Shown: positions 54,320 to 63,956, counted from the stretch's first letter. The stretch: 64,000 bases of DNA from an uncultured Clostridium sp. (GCA_934746015.1 CAKVEW010000010.1:47230-111229); one strand, 5' to 3'. Notes: generated by a model from the letters alone, not told the origin. Made by a program: numbers and translations.

Positions 54320-55228
54320 TTAATATCTTTTATGTTCTAAAAACTTATCTTTACTTTGCTCAATAATAAAATTTTTAAATAGATTCACAGAAGGTGTTAA
54401 ATATTTATTTTTTAAAGTTGCAAGATATATAAACCTCTCATGTGTTGGATTTACTATTGGTAGAACCTTGATATTATAATTCTTCAATGATGATATTCTT
54501 GGAACAACTGCAATTCCATAATTTATTTCTACTAATCCTGCAATGGCATTATCCTCTTCAACTTCACATATTATATTAGGCTTTAAATCTATCTTTTCAA
54601 ATAAATTATTTATTAATGGTCTTATTCCACTTTTCTCACTAAAACCTATAAATGGATAGTCTTCTAAATCTATTAAATCAATATTATCCTTTTTAGATAG
54701 GGGATGCTCATTAGATACAATTACAACTAATTCTTCATTTTCTATTGGTATAAAATCTATTTCATCTTCATTTTCAACATATGAACAAAGTATCATATCA
54801 AATTTTTCATTTTTCAATTCCTCAATAAGGACCTTTGTTGTCCCTTGGCCAAATGTAAAATTCACATTTTTATTTTCTTCTATTGTTACAAACTTTTTAA
54901 TTAACTTTGGCACGTAAGTTGGCCCAAGTGTATATATGTATCCTAATTCTATAGTCCCAGTTGAAACATTAGTTAATTCCCTTAGCTTTTTTTCACCTTT
55001 TTCTAATTCCCTTAATGCTCTATCTACATATTCAAAATATAGCTTCCCATACTTAGTTAGTTTTATATTTCTTCCTTGTTTCTCAAATAAAAATGTTCCT
55101 AAATCTTTTTCTAAAGCTGACATAGCATGACTTAAGCTAGGTTGAGTTATTGATAGTTTATCAGCTGCTTGAGTATAATGTTCTAATTGTGCTAATACTC
55201 TAAAATAATTTAAGTGATTTAAGTTCAT
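54320..55228 (-). CDS. LysR-family regulator of the shikimate/quinate locus
   Basis: 302 residues. N-terminal winged helix (LNYFRVLAQLEHYTQAADKLSITQPSLSHAMSALEKDLG) and a substrate-binding-like effector domain. Divergent from the YdiM/YdiN-like transporter gene; the intergenic region carries a 12-bp inverted repeat whose half-site recurs before the other genes of the locus. In Listeria a LysR protein (QuiR) activates a shikimate-use locus in response to shikimate, and this looks like its counterpart. Confidence 0.88.
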   Translation of the reverse strand: MNLNHLNYFRVLAQLEHYTQAADKLSITQPSLSHAMSALEKDLGTFLFEKQGRNIKLTKYGKLYFEYVDRALRELEKGEKKLRELTNVSTGTIELGYIYTLGPTYVPKLIKKFVTIEENKNVNFTFGQGTTKVLIEELKNEKFDMILCSYVENEDEIDFIPIENEELVVIVSNEHPLSKKDNIDLIDLEDYPFIGFSEKSGIRPLINNLFEKIDLKPNIICEVEEDNAIAGLVEINYGIAVVPRISSLKNYNIKVLPIVNPTHERFIYLATLKNKYLTPSVNLFKNFIIEQSKDKFLEHKRY

Positions 55229-55392
55229 AAGGTATCTCCTTTTTCTATTAGGTTTATCAAAACCAAAATTTTACATACTGCATGCAAATTTAGATATAAA
55301 AATAACATTCTTTTATTTTTTATTTTAGCTTAAATATTTAAATAAAATCTATAATATAATTTAGTATACCATACCTATAGATAATTTCTATA

Positions 55393-55423
55393 AATAAATC
55401 TAATAATATACATTAGATTTATT
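55393..55423. promoter_or_regulatory. Probable LysR operator, 12-bp perfect inverted repeat
   Basis: AATAAATCTAAT (55393-55404), 7-bp gap, ATTAGATTTATT (55412-55423), between the divergent LysR and transporter genes and 90 bp before the transporter ATG. The half-site ATAAATCTA recurs at 60214, 60262 and 61835. Confidence 0.68.
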
Positions 55424-55512
55424 AAAAATAATATATTAAAATTTATTTTGTAATACACTTTAAAACTTTTATACATAATTACGTTAATTTTTTGTCAAAG
55501 GAGTATTAAAAA

Positions 55513-56754
55513 ATGCAAAATACACTTACTAACAATGCACTTGTTAAAAATAAGTACATGCCTACAGCATTATCTATGTATATTAACTACTTTTTACATG
55601 GTATGGGCTGTATAATATTAGCACAAAACATTGATTTTTTAATGGAGCAACTAAATACTAATAATGCTGGTGTAGCTTATGTTATCTCAGCCCTTGGATT
55701 AGGTAGATTGATTGTTTTATTTGTATCAGGAGTTTTATCTGATAAATACGGTAGAAAACCATTTGTTCTTTTAGGAATGGCTACTTATGTAATTTTTATG
55801 GGTGGTATATTAATCAGTACTAATGTTACTATGGCCTTCTTCTTTGCACTACTTGCTGGTATGGCTAACTCATTTATGGATGCTGGTACTTATCCTGCAT
55901 TATCAGAATGTTTCCCTAGTGCACCTGGAAGTGCTAACGTTGCTATTAAGGCATTTATATCTGCTGGTCAATTTGTATTACCATTAATAATAAGTTTCTT
56001 AATTAGCAATAACCTTTATTATGGATGGTCATTCATCTTATGTATTATAGTTTTTGTAATAAACGGATTATTTATATTAAAGCTTCCATTCCCAGCTTTC
56101 AAAGCTGATGAAAACAAGAAGGAAGTATCTACAGAAAAAAATGCTGAAACTACAACTACAGTTAAGGCTAATTTCTGGATTGAAGGTATATCTTTAATAT
56201 TAATAGGATTTACTGCTACTGCAACATTCCAAATAATTGCAAACTGGTTACCATCATTCGCTAGAGAAGTTGCTGGTGTTGAGCAAACAATATCACTTAA
56301 ACTTATAAGTATTTATAGTACTGGATCAATAGTATCTGTATTTGTTACTTCAATATTAGTTGCTAAATGGATTAAACAAGTTAGATTTACATTTGTTTAC
56401 CCACTAATTTCTTTAATAATGTTAATAGTTCTTTGGATGTTCCCAAGCACTTTAACTTGTATAGTTGCTGCATTTGTAATAGGATTCTCAGCTGCAGGTG
56501 GAGTTTTACAATTAGCTTTAACATCAATGTCAGAATTATTCCCAACAAGCAAGGGTAAGATTACTGGTATAGTATTTACAGCTTCAAGTATATCTTCTAC
56601 TGTTGTTCCAAGTATAACAGGTATATTAGCAGATATAAACTTAAGCCACGTAATACTATTTGATATAGGTGTAACTGCTTTAGGTGTTGTATTAGCTATT
56701 ATAGTTAATATAAGATACAATATAGTTAAGAAAAATCAATTAAAGGCTTCTTAA
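55513..56754 (+). CDS. MFS transporter, YdiM/YdiN-like (probable shikimate/quinate uptake)
   Basis: 413 residues, 12 membrane helices. Very similar in wording to E. coli YdiM/YdiN: PTALSMYINYFLHGMGC, GLGRLIVLFVSGVLSDKYGRKPFVLLGMATY, GMANSFMDAGTYPALSECFP, IKAFISAGQFVLPLIIS. In E. coli these lie beside ydiB and aroD. With YdiB-type dehydrogenase and dehydroquinase in this locus, the substrate is probably shikimate or quinate. AAAGGAG ribosome site. Confidence 0.88.
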   Translation: MQNTLTNNALVKNKYMPTALSMYINYFLHGMGCIILAQNIDFLMEQLNTNNAGVAYVISALGLGRLIVLFVSGVLSDKYGRKPFVLLGMATYVIFMGGILISTNVTMAFFFALLAGMANSFMDAGTYPALSECFPSAPGSANVAIKAFISAGQFVLPLIISFLISNNLYYGWSFILCIIVFVINGLFILKLPFPAFKADENKKEVSTEKNAETTTTVKANFWIEGISLILIGFTATATFQIIANWLPSFAREVAGVEQTISLKLISIYSTGSIVSVFVTSILVAKWIKQVRFTFVYPLISLIMLIVLWMFPSTLTCIVAAFVIGFSAAGGVLQLALTSMSELFPTSKGKITGIVFTASSISSTVVPSITGILADINLSHVILFDIGVTALGVVLAIIVNIRYNIVKKNQLKAS

Positions 56755-56766
56755 TAAGCTACTAAT

Positions 56767-56803
56767 AAAATGCTATGCAAAATATTTGCATAGCATTTTA
56801 TTT
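56767..56803 (+). terminator. Terminator of the MFS gene
   Basis: AAAATGCTATGCAAA-ATA-TTTGCATAGCATTTT hairpin, 15-bp stem, then ATTTT. Confidence 0.88.
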
Positions 56804-56947
56804 TATGATAAACATATATTTTTTATAATAAAACACTTTAATTATTTAATTTTTAATTCTAACCTGGTAATATTTTAAAATTAGGCTCTGTTTTAAACTG
56901 ATGTTTATAATGGAAAGTATAAAAGTTTAAAATTGTTCTTAGAATAA

Positions 56948-57626
56948 TTACTCTTTGTCTGAAATACTCATTAAAACTTTTCCAAGAATATTAATAGAAT
57001 TATTCGCTGCTGATACACAATTAGTTTCAAAAATTTCTATCCCACATTCACTTTCTGTATCTGTTATAGACCTTATGGCTATAAACGAAATACTATTTGC
57101 ATAGCATACATGAGCAATACTTGCTGTTTCCATATCTACACAAAGTGGATTGTATTTTTTAATTATTTTTTTTCTACCGTTTTCACTTATAAATGTTTCA
57201 CCAGTTACAATCTTCCCAAAATGTATTTTCCACTAATACTTTTCTACTTAATGCTATAAGGTTACTATCACATTTAAAATAGATACTGTCCATCCATGGA
57301 TGATATTCTGTTAATATTCCATCATCAACATCTTGATATGCTACTTCTGTTGAAATAACTGTATCACCAATACTTAACCTGTTATCAATTGCTCCTGCTA
57401 CCCCAGTTACTATAATATTAGTTACTTTAAATTTATCTATTAATATCTGTGTAGCAATTGCAGCATTAACTTTACATACTCCACAGTACAATGCTACAAC
57501 ATCAATATTATTAAATTTCCCACTATAGAATTTCAGCATTGCAATGGACTCTACTTTTTCATTTTGCATTTGCTCAATAAAAAGTATAATCTCATCTTCT
57601 GATGGACCAATTATTCCAACTTTCAT
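56948..57626 (-). pseudogene. Frameshifted MTA/SAH nucleosidase (mtnN-like)
   Basis: Two frames together make one normal-length (~226 residue) nucleosidase. Frame one (57626-57198): MKVGIIGPSEDEIILF, VALYCGVCKVNAAIATQ, VTGVAGAID. At about 57226 (TTTTGGGAA) reading must shift by one base to continue GKIVTGETFIS, then CVDMETASIAHVCYAN and IRSITDTESE. The enzyme splits adenine from methylthioadenosine and S-adenosylhomocysteine. One indel at a short homopolymer; it could be a sequencing error or a recent mutation. Confidence 0.82.
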
Positions 57627-57788
57627 TATTTCACCTCATTTTTATAGCACAATGAAATTCAATTGCACAATAATATATATTTTTATTATATCTTTATTTG
57701 GAATATAATTCCACAGGAAATAGAAATACTATCCCCCTTGTTGAAAAAATTAATAATTATCAACATTCAAATAAAATAGAGACTTAAA

Positions 57789-58046
57789 TTAATTAACTAA
57801 ACTTACTTTCCTAAAACACTCATAAAGTGTTAAATCAATTCTTTCTTTAGCGACACTATATCTTTGATTATTCATTCCTCTACAAGGAAGTAAAATATAA
57901 TTACCTTTTAAATAACAAACTTTAGAAAACCCTTCAATTCTTTGATTTACTTTATTTATTGTTTTAGTAGTTTTATAATTTTTATTTTCTTTTAACTTTT
58001 TAATTAAATATTTAAGATTTTTTCTTGTTAACCATAACTTATACAA
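57789..58046 (-). CDS. Small hypothetical protein
   Basis: 85 residues, basic, not recognised (NKVNQRIEGFSKVCYLKGNYILLPCRGMNNQRYSVAKERI in outline, with two Cys). TTG start with AAGGA about nine bases before it. Lies just past the terminator of the flavoprotein gene with no promoter seen. It may be real, or the remnant of a larger gene. Confidence 0.35.
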   Translation of the reverse strand: MYKLWLTRKNLKYLIKKLKENKNYKTTKTINKVNQRIEGFSKVCYLKGNYILLPCRGMNNQRYSVAKERIDLTLYECFRKVSLVN

Positions 58047-58066
58047 TATTCTAATCCTTAAACAAA

Positions 58067-58102
58067 AGAATCCAATAGATTATCTATTGGATTCTTTTTA
58101 TA
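58067..58102 (-). terminator. Terminator of the enoate-reductase-type gene
   Basis: AAGAATCCAATAGA-TTA-TCTATTGGATTCTT, 14-bp perfect stem; minus strand continues TTTTGTTT. Confidence 0.88.
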
Positions 58103-58121
58103 TATTATATTAAATTAAGTA

Positions 58122-60125
58122 CTATAGAGCACCAATTCTCTTAAGTGTATCAGTAATGTGTCTTCCTTCTTCAACACCTTCAATTATTCTTCTTGCTCTG
58201 ACACTGTCTCCAATATTAACAACTTCAACGTTATTAGCTTGGAATTTTTCTTGTAATTCATTCATTAATGGTGCGTATCCTCTCATTCCTAGGCATACAA
58301 ATCCATAATCAAACTCTATTTCTTCGTCTACACCATCTTTATTAACTATAAAGCTGCTATCTTTAATTTCTAATAATGAAGTTTCAACTCTTACATCTAC
58401 TTCTTTCTTCTTAAGCATAGTCATGAAGTCAAGTTTAGTTATTATGTCCATTCCATTTCCTACAGCTGGCATTCTTTCAACTATAGTAACATTAGCACCC
58501 TTATGAGCGAAGTATTCAACTACATCTAGTCCAACAGCTCCCCCACCTATAACTCCTATTTTCTTTCCTTCTAAGTCCATTGCATTAAATTCTTTAATAT
58601 TGTTTATTAATCCAAATATTGATAATACTTTTGAATTTTCTTTATCAACTCTATCATGTAATCCAGCTATTGGAGGTAATAATGGAGTTGATCCAGTAGC
58701 ATTAACAATTACATCTGGTTTTAAGTTTTCTATTGCTTCAATAGTAGCAGTTGTATTTGTAAAAATATAAAGATTTCTTAATTTCTTAGCTCTATTAATT
58801 AAGTAATTTGGGAAATCATTAATTCTATCTTTAGCTGGTAATTTAGCTATTTCTCTAGCTAGTCCACCTAAATAAGGTTTAGCTTCAAATAAGAATGTAG
58901 TGCATCCAACTTCAGCAGCTGTGCAAGCAGCTTCAAGTCCTGCTGTACCTCCACCAATAACAACAACATTTACTGGTTTATTAACTTTCATTGAAGTATG
59001 TGCTTCTTCTCCTAAAATAACTTCTGGATTTATAGTACATCTTACTGGTCTGTTTAAACCTATTCTATGTCCTGCACATCCTATATTACAAGATATACAC
59101 TTTCTTAATTCATCTTCTCTGCCACTCTTAACCTTATTAACCCATTCTGGATCTGCAATAAGTCCACGTCCCATTGCTAATAAATCAGCATGTCCTTCTG
59201 CTAATATCTTTTCAGCTACTTCTGGATTTCTAATATTTCCTGATGTTATAACTGGCTTATTAAACTTTTCTTTGAAAGCCTTAGCCATATATGAACGCCA
59301 TCCATCATTTAAGTAGTTAGCATCTATTTGATATTGTAATGTATCATTAACTGCTGCTGAAACATTTAATATATCAATTTCATCAACAAGATATTCCATC
59401 ATTTCTAGAGTATCTTCTAGCTTATTACCACCTTCAATAAACTCATCAGCACTAAATCTAAAGCTTATTGGGAACATTGGTCCTACTGCTGCTCTAACTT
59501 TTTCTAATACTAACTTCGCAAATCTTGTTCTATTTTCTAAACTTCCACCAAATTCATCAGTTCTCTTATTATATAGAGGTGATAAGAATTGGCATAGTAA
59601 GTATGAATGTCCTCCATGTATTTCTACTGCATCAAATCCAGCCATTTGAGCTCTTTTTGCCGCTTCTGCATACTTATCAGCTATTGCATATATTTCTTCT
59701 ACAGTAAGAGGTCTTGGAATAGCTCCCCCAGTTTTAGATGGTACATCCGAAGATGATACTGGAGTATTTCCTTCTATTCTTCCTGGCACAGCTGATGCTC
59801 CTGAATGATTTATTTGGATAGCTACGCAAGCACCTTGTCTATGTAATCTTTCAGTTAATCTATATAAATTCGGAATATATCTATCATGATCTAATCTTAT
59901 TTGTGTTGTACCGTTTGATCCCATTGGAAAATCAACACAAGCATTTTCTACTATGATTAATCCTGTTCCACCCTTAGCTCTTTTTTCATAATATTGAACA
60001 TGCTCTTCAGTGAAATCACCCATAGCTCCACCATAGTTTGTTCCCATAGGAGGCATAGCAATTCTATTTCTAATAGTCATGTTTTTAACTGTTAGTGGCT
60101 TAAATATATTTTCGTATTTATTCAT
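58122..60125 (-). CDS. 2-enoate-reductase-type FMN/[4Fe-4S]/FAD oxidoreductase
   Basis: 667 residues. Old-yellow-enzyme barrel ~1-340 (RIAMPPMGTNYG, EIHGGHSYLLCQFLSPLYNKRTDEFGGSLENRTRF), [4Fe-4S] ligands Cys343, 346, 350, 363, then FAD and NAD domains (VVIGGGTAGLEAACTAA, IGVIGGGAVGLDVVEYFA). Family members reduce activated C=C bonds with NADH. Placed in the shikimate/quinate locus with the shared ATAAATCTA motif upstream, it may act on a cyclic enoate of that pathway; this is inference. Listeria's shikimate locus also has such a flavoprotein. Confidence 0.9.
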   Translation of the reverse strand: MNKYENIFKPLTVKNMTIRNRIAMPPMGTNYGGAMGDFTEEHVQYYEKRAKGGTGLIIVENACVDFPMGSNGTTQIRLDHDRYIPNLYRLTERLHRQGACVAIQINHSGASAVPGRIEGNTPVSSSDVPSKTGGAIPRPLTVEEIYAIADKYAEAAKRAQMAGFDAVEIHGGHSYLLCQFLSPLYNKRTDEFGGSLENRTRFAKLVLEKVRAAVGPMFPISFRFSADEFIEGGNKLEDTLEMMEYLVDEIDILNVSAAVNDTLQYQIDANYLNDGWRSYMAKAFKEKFNKPVITSGNIRNPEVAEKILAEGHADLLAMGRGLIADPEWVNKVKSGREDELRKCISCNIGCAGHRIGLNRPVRCTINPEVILGEEAHTSMKVNKPVNVVVIGGGTAGLEAACTAAEVGCTTFLFEAKPYLGGLAREIAKLPAKDRINDFPNYLINRAKKLRNLYIFTNTTATIEAIENLKPDVIVNATGSTPLLPPIAGLHDRVDKENSKVLSIFGLINNIKEFNAMDLEGKKIGVIGGGAVGLDVVEYFAHKGANVTIVERMPAVGNGMDIITKLDFMTMLKKKEVDVRVETSLLEIKDSSFIVNKDGVDEEIEFDYGFVCLGMRGYAPLMNELQEKFQANNVEVVNIGDSVRARRIIEGVEEGRHITDTLKRIGAL

Positions 60126-60213
60126 CTTCCATTCTCCCTACAATTTATATTGATAAAGTTTTAACTTTTGTCTCTATGAAAATCATTAACTTCATTATAA
60201 CCTCAAAAATTCT

Positions 60214-60270
60214 ATAAATCTAATGAATATTTAAGGCATTATTTATAGAAAAAATCTATATATAAATCTA
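60214..60270 (-). promoter_or_regulatory. Two shared-motif sites upstream of the enoate-reductase gene
   Basis: ATAAATCTAAT (60214-60224, within TTCTATAAATCTAATG) and ATAAATCTA (60262-60270), 90-145 bp before the start codon. Same core as the operator at 55393. Confidence 0.5.
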
Positions 60271-60335
60271 TTTTCATTTATAAATTTCCATTTTTTTAAT
60301 ATATTTCATGTCAAATCACAGTTAATCTTCCATTT

Positions 60336-60368
60336 AAAAAGGCTGTGCAATAAATTGCAACAGCCTTC
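60336..60368 (-). terminator. Terminator of the aroE-aroQ operon
   Basis: Minus strand AAGGCTGTTGCAAT / ATTGCACAGCCTT then TTTAAA; 16 bases past aroQ. Confidence 0.85.
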
Positions 60369-60383
60369 ATATAATTTAACTAA

Positions 60384-60830
60384 TTATTTATTTCTTGTAA
60401 TGTAATCTTCTAAAGCTTCCATTGCAAGTACATATCCTTTTTCACCAAATCCGCACATTTGACCAATACAAGCTGGAGCTGTTTTAGATTCTTTTCTAAA
60501 TTCTTCTCTAGCGTGTACATTTGAAATATGAACTTCTACAGTTGGAATTCCAGTGTTACCCTTTATTGCATCATGTAAAGCTATGCTATAGTGAGTGTAT
60601 GCACCTGGGTTTATTACAACTCCATCAAATTTTTCAAAGTACGCTCTTTGTAAGAAGTCAATCATAGTTCCTTCGCAGTTACTTTGAAGAAGAGTAACTT
60701 CATGTCCTCTCTTTTCCCCTTCTTCTTTTATATATTCACATATTTCAGTAAAGCTCTTTGATCCGTATATTCCTTTTTCTCTAACACCAATCATATTTAT
60801 ATTTGGTCCATTTATAACCATGAATTTCAT
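60384..60830 (-). CDS. aroQ: Type II 3-dehydroquinate dehydratase
   Basis: 148 residues. Catalytic Tyr22 in the flexible loop (REKGIYGS), Asn75 (INPGAYTHYS) and His101 (VEVHISNVHAREEFR). Interconverts 3-dehydroquinate and 3-dehydroshikimate; the type II enzyme is often catabolic as well as biosynthetic. Start at 60830 has GGAGGAAC; the frame from 60845 does not. Encoded with the quinate/shikimate dehydrogenase, not with other aro genes, which favours a catabolic role. Confidence 0.95.
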   Translation of the reverse strand: MKFMVINGPNINMIGVREKGIYGSKSFTEICEYIKEEGEKRGHEVTLLQSNCEGTMIDFLQRAYFEKFDGVVINPGAYTHYSIALHDAIKGNTGIPTVEVHISNVHAREEFRKESKTAPACIGQMCGFGEKGYVLAMEALEDYITRNK

Positions 60831-60879
60831 ATATTGTTCCTCCAAAATTATTTTATTAAATCTACATATCTTATATTAT

Positions 60880-61752
60880 CTAATTGTTAGCGCCAAATAA
60901 AAATTCCTTCATATGATCTATTGGCATCTCTTTACCAGTCCAGCATTTAAATGCTTCTGCTCCTTGGAATAACATCATTCCAAGACCATTTATTGTTGGG
61001 CATCCAACTTCTTCAGCTAGTTCTAACAATCTAGTTTTTGCTGGTTGATACACAACATCACTTACTATAAGATCAGGTCTTAACATATCTTTTTCAATAT
61101 AAGTTTGACCTACATATGGTTTCATTCCCATACCTGTTGCATTTGTAAATATTGCTGAATCAGCAATTTCTCTTCTTAATGCTTCTTTATCTTCTAATCT
61201 ATATAATGTAGCCTTACATTTTGTCTTTTCATTAATCTTCTTAACTGTTTCCTCTGCTCTTTCAAAGAATTCATCATCTTGATTAAATATTGAAAGCTCA
61301 GATACTCCATCTAAAGCTGCTTGTATACATATTGCTGTAGCTGCTCCACCAGCACCAACTATAGTCATTTTTTTGCCAATAATATCAAATCCAGCATCTT
61401 TTAATGATGTCATATATCCAACCCCATCAGTAATATGGCCTGTTAATACTCCATCATCATTTATAACTGTATTTACTGCACCTGCTAGCTCAGCAGCTGG
61501 AGTTAACTTATCTAAATATTTATGAATTACAGTCTTATTTGGCATTGATACATTGCACCCTCTAGCTTGCATTGCCTTCAATCCCTTAACTGCATCTTCT
61601 AAACCATCATTTCCAACTTCAAATGCAAGGTAAGCATAATCTAATCCTAAGTGTTGGAAAGCTTCATTATGCATCTTTGGTGAACTTGTATGTTTTATTG
61701 GTGTTGCTAATAATCCTATTAATGTAGTATAACCTGAAATACGTTTTTCCAT
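60880..61752 (-). CDS. Quinate/shikimate dehydrogenase, YdiB-type
   Basis: 290 residues. Shikimate-binding Lys73 and Asp109 (SMPNKTVI, HITDGVGY), NAD(P) loop VGAGGAATA (132-140), and the YdiB-like long stretches FNQDDEFFERAEE, ATGMGMKPYVGQ, INGLGMMLFQGAEAFKCWTGKEMP. YdiB oxidises both quinate and shikimate using NAD or NADP. First gene of an operon with aroQ. The shared motif ATAAATCTAA lies 83 bp upstream. Reads as the first catabolic step for imported shikimate or quinate. Confidence 0.92.
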   Translation of the reverse strand: MEKRISGYTTLIGLLATPIKHTSSPKMHNEAFQHLGLDYAYLAFEVGNDGLEDAVKGLKAMQARGCNVSMPNKTVIHKYLDKLTPAAELAGAVNTVINDDGVLTGHITDGVGYMTSLKDAGFDIIGKKMTIVGAGGAATAICIQAALDGVSELSIFNQDDEFFERAEETVKKINEKTKCKATLYRLEDKEALRREIADSAIFTNATGMGMKPYVGQTYIEKDMLRPDLIVSDVVYQPAKTRLLELAEEVGCPTINGLGMMLFQGAEAFKCWTGKEMPIDHMKEFLFGANN

Positions 61753-61809
61753 TGTATTATCTCCTTTATAATTGGATAGTCTATTACTATCAAAACTTTA
61801 TTTAAACTC

Positions 61810-61844
61810 CATTAGAATATTTTGTTTCCCTAATATAAATCTAA
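61810..61844 (-). promoter_or_regulatory. Shared-motif site upstream of the dehydrogenase-aroQ operon
   Basis: ATAAATCTAA at 61835-61844, with ATTAGAATAT at about 61811; an inverted ATATTCTAAT copy lies near 61892-61901. Same core as the operators at 55393 and 60214. Confidence 0.45.
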
Positions 61845-62016
61845 AACAAAATGAACGTTAAATATTTAACACTTAATTTAATTTAATTATATTCTAATAG
61901 GTCACACTAATCCAATTGATTTTTACTACATTATCTATAGATTAATTCTATATATACTTATAATTGTATTATCAATTTTTATAAATATTTTCCGTGCATA
62001 TATTCTTAAATATATT

Positions 62017-62202
62017 TTATGCAATTGAATCTTTATTATTCTTTAACCAATTATAATATTTATCCTTACATTCTGTAGAGCAAAACTTATTACCACTCCA
62101 AAAATCCACATAATTAGTCTCCTCATTGCATACACTACACTTAAGTTTATTTTCACTTTTAATTAAATTATATTTCCCCATATTTTCATTATTAAATTTC
62201 AT
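62017..62202 (-). CDS. Small zinc-finger protein
   Basis: 61 residues. LKCSVCNEETNYVDFWSGNKFCSTECKDKYYNW gives a four-Cys zinc site (CxxC...CxxxC) like TRASH/MYM-type or zinc-ribbon modules. GGGGGC precedes the ATG. Monocistronic. Similar tiny proteins are common in clostridia; role unknown. Confidence 0.65.
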   Translation of the reverse strand: MKFNNENMGKYNLIKSENKLKCSVCNEETNYVDFWSGNKFCSTECKDKYYNWLKNNKDSIA

Positions 62203-62489
62203 TTTTAAGCCCCCTTATACATAATATTTACTTATATTATAGCACTTTATCCTTATTTATACAATTTTCCCATTAAATCAATAGATAACTTCTATGATTT
62301 GGAATTTACTTACATTAAGATATTTATTACATCATTGACACATCATTATCTCTAATATATTATTTATGATAACGTTAAATAATATATTAGAATAATAAAA
62401 ATTAAACACTTAATTTTATTTTATTAATTTACAAATTAATAATTTTGTCTATTAGCATAATTATAATATTTATTATTTGGAGATATTTT

Positions 62490-63851
62490 ATGAAATTTAA
62501 TGTTAAAAAAAGCAAAAACAAATCTACTGAATTGGCTATGCGAATGGGAATCTCCCTTACTCTAGCTCTATTAGTAGGCCTATTCTTTATTTTCTTAAGA
62601 GAATCATTAATTAATAATTCTAGAAGTGATATATGGAACTTTATTAATAATTTATTATTTCAAGATATAACTACTGAAGATGGTAGAAATGCTATAGGTA
62701 TTTTTTATATTTTAGGCCAATTATTTATTAATTGTCTTCAATTAATAATAATTCCAATGGTATTTTCTTCAATAGCCCTTTCAATGTGCCATATTAGTGA
62801 TACAAAGAAGCTTGGAAGAATATCATCAAAAACTTTATTAAGTTTCTTAGCTACTTCTGTATATTCCTTAATAGTAGCATGTTTATTCGGATTTATAGCT
62901 TATAAACTTGGAGTATTTAGTGTGAATATTAATACAGATATAGCTTCGTCTGTTAACACTAGCGTTAGTAATAATCCATTATTAGTTATTATAAATATGA
63001 TACCAAACAATATTTCATCTACTTTATCAAATAATAGTATGGTATTAGCAACAGTATTTTTAGCTATAGTTGTTGGTTTATGTATTAATTCTGTTGGTGA
63101 TAAAATATTGGTTTTAAAAGACTTGCTTATAGATGTTAATAATATTATTTCTGTTTTCTTAAATTTTATTATATCTAAATTCAGTCCAATTGCAGTATTT
63201 GTATTGATAACCAGAACCTTTGCTGTATATGGGATAAACCAGCTTAAACCTGCTTTGATGTATATGGCTATAGTTTCAATATCAGCCATATTTGTTTTCT
63301 TTACATGTTATCCTTTATACATATATTCATTTACTAAACTAAATCCAATAATATTTATAAAAAAGTTTGCAAAGGTTGCGTTATTAGGATTTTCTGCTGC
63401 CTCTTCTTCAGCTGCATTATCATTAAACGAAAAAACTACAGTTCAAGAACTAGGTGCAAGTAAAGATATAGCTTCTTTTGTACTTCCACTAGGAATGACT
63501 ATAAATATGAATGGAACAGCGATTATGCAAGTTATAGGAACTATATTTATAGCAGCTTCTTCTGGGTATGAATTAAGTTTTCAAAAGATATTATTAATAG
63601 CTATTTTAGCATTAATAGCATCAATTGGTACTCCTTCAGCCCCTGGATCATCAGCTATAATATTATTTACAGTTTTAACAGGTATGGGCTTTAATAATAA
63701 TGCAACTTTAGTTGCTTATTCTTTAATTCTTGCTATAAATCGTCCAATGGATATGCTAGTAACTTGCTTAAATGTTGCTGGTGATTCTGCAACTTCTATA
63801 GTTGTTTCAAATTCTGAAGGATGTTTAGATAAAGATATATATATGAGCTAG
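62490..63851 (+). CDS. Dicarboxylate/amino acid:cation symporter (DAACS family)
   Basis: 453 residues, GltP/GltT fold. Re-entrant loop GFSAASSSAALSLNEKT, the cation/substrate motif MTINMNGTAIMQ, and the second loop IGTPSAPGSSAIILF; RPMDMLVTCLNVAGDSATS in the last helix. The Arg/Asp pattern does not allow a safe choice between glutamate/aspartate, serine and C4-dicarboxylates. ATG at 62490 follows TTTGGAG; the longer frame from 62445 has no site. Confidence 0.92.
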   Translation: MKFNVKKSKNKSTELAMRMGISLTLALLVGLFFIFLRESLINNSRSDIWNFINNLLFQDITTEDGRNAIGIFYILGQLFINCLQLIIIPMVFSSIALSMCHISDTKKLGRISSKTLLSFLATSVYSLIVACLFGFIAYKLGVFSVNINTDIASSVNTSVSNNPLLVIINMIPNNISSTLSNNSMVLATVFLAIVVGLCINSVGDKILVLKDLLIDVNNIISVFLNFIISKFSPIAVFVLITRTFAVYGINQLKPALMYMAIVSISAIFVFFTCYPLYIYSFTKLNPIIFIKKFAKVALLGFSAASSSAALSLNEKTTVQELGASKDIASFVLPLGMTINMNGTAIMQVIGTIFIAASSGYELSFQKILLIAILALIASIGTPSAPGSSAIILFTVLTGMGFNNNATLVAYSLILAINRPMDMLVTCLNVAGDSATSIVVSNSEGCLDKDIYMS

Positions 63852-63895
63852 AATATTATATATATATTATTAATAAATTTTATAACTAGTTTGCA

Positions 63896-63956
63896 CAAAA
63901 AAGGTGGATTCAATTGAATCCACCTCAGAGTGTCGACAAAGTCGACACTCTTTCGT
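63896..63956 (+). terminator. Tandem hairpins ending in a terminator
   Basis: A 22-bp perfect palindrome GGTGGATTCAA/TTGAATCCACC (63903-63924), then GAGTGTCGAC-AAA-GTCGACACTC (63928-63950) followed by TTTCGTTTTT. Confidence 0.82.

Noticed and set aside
59525..59707. Plus-strand small frame inside the enoate-reductase gene
   Set aside because: Antisense shadow without start signals.
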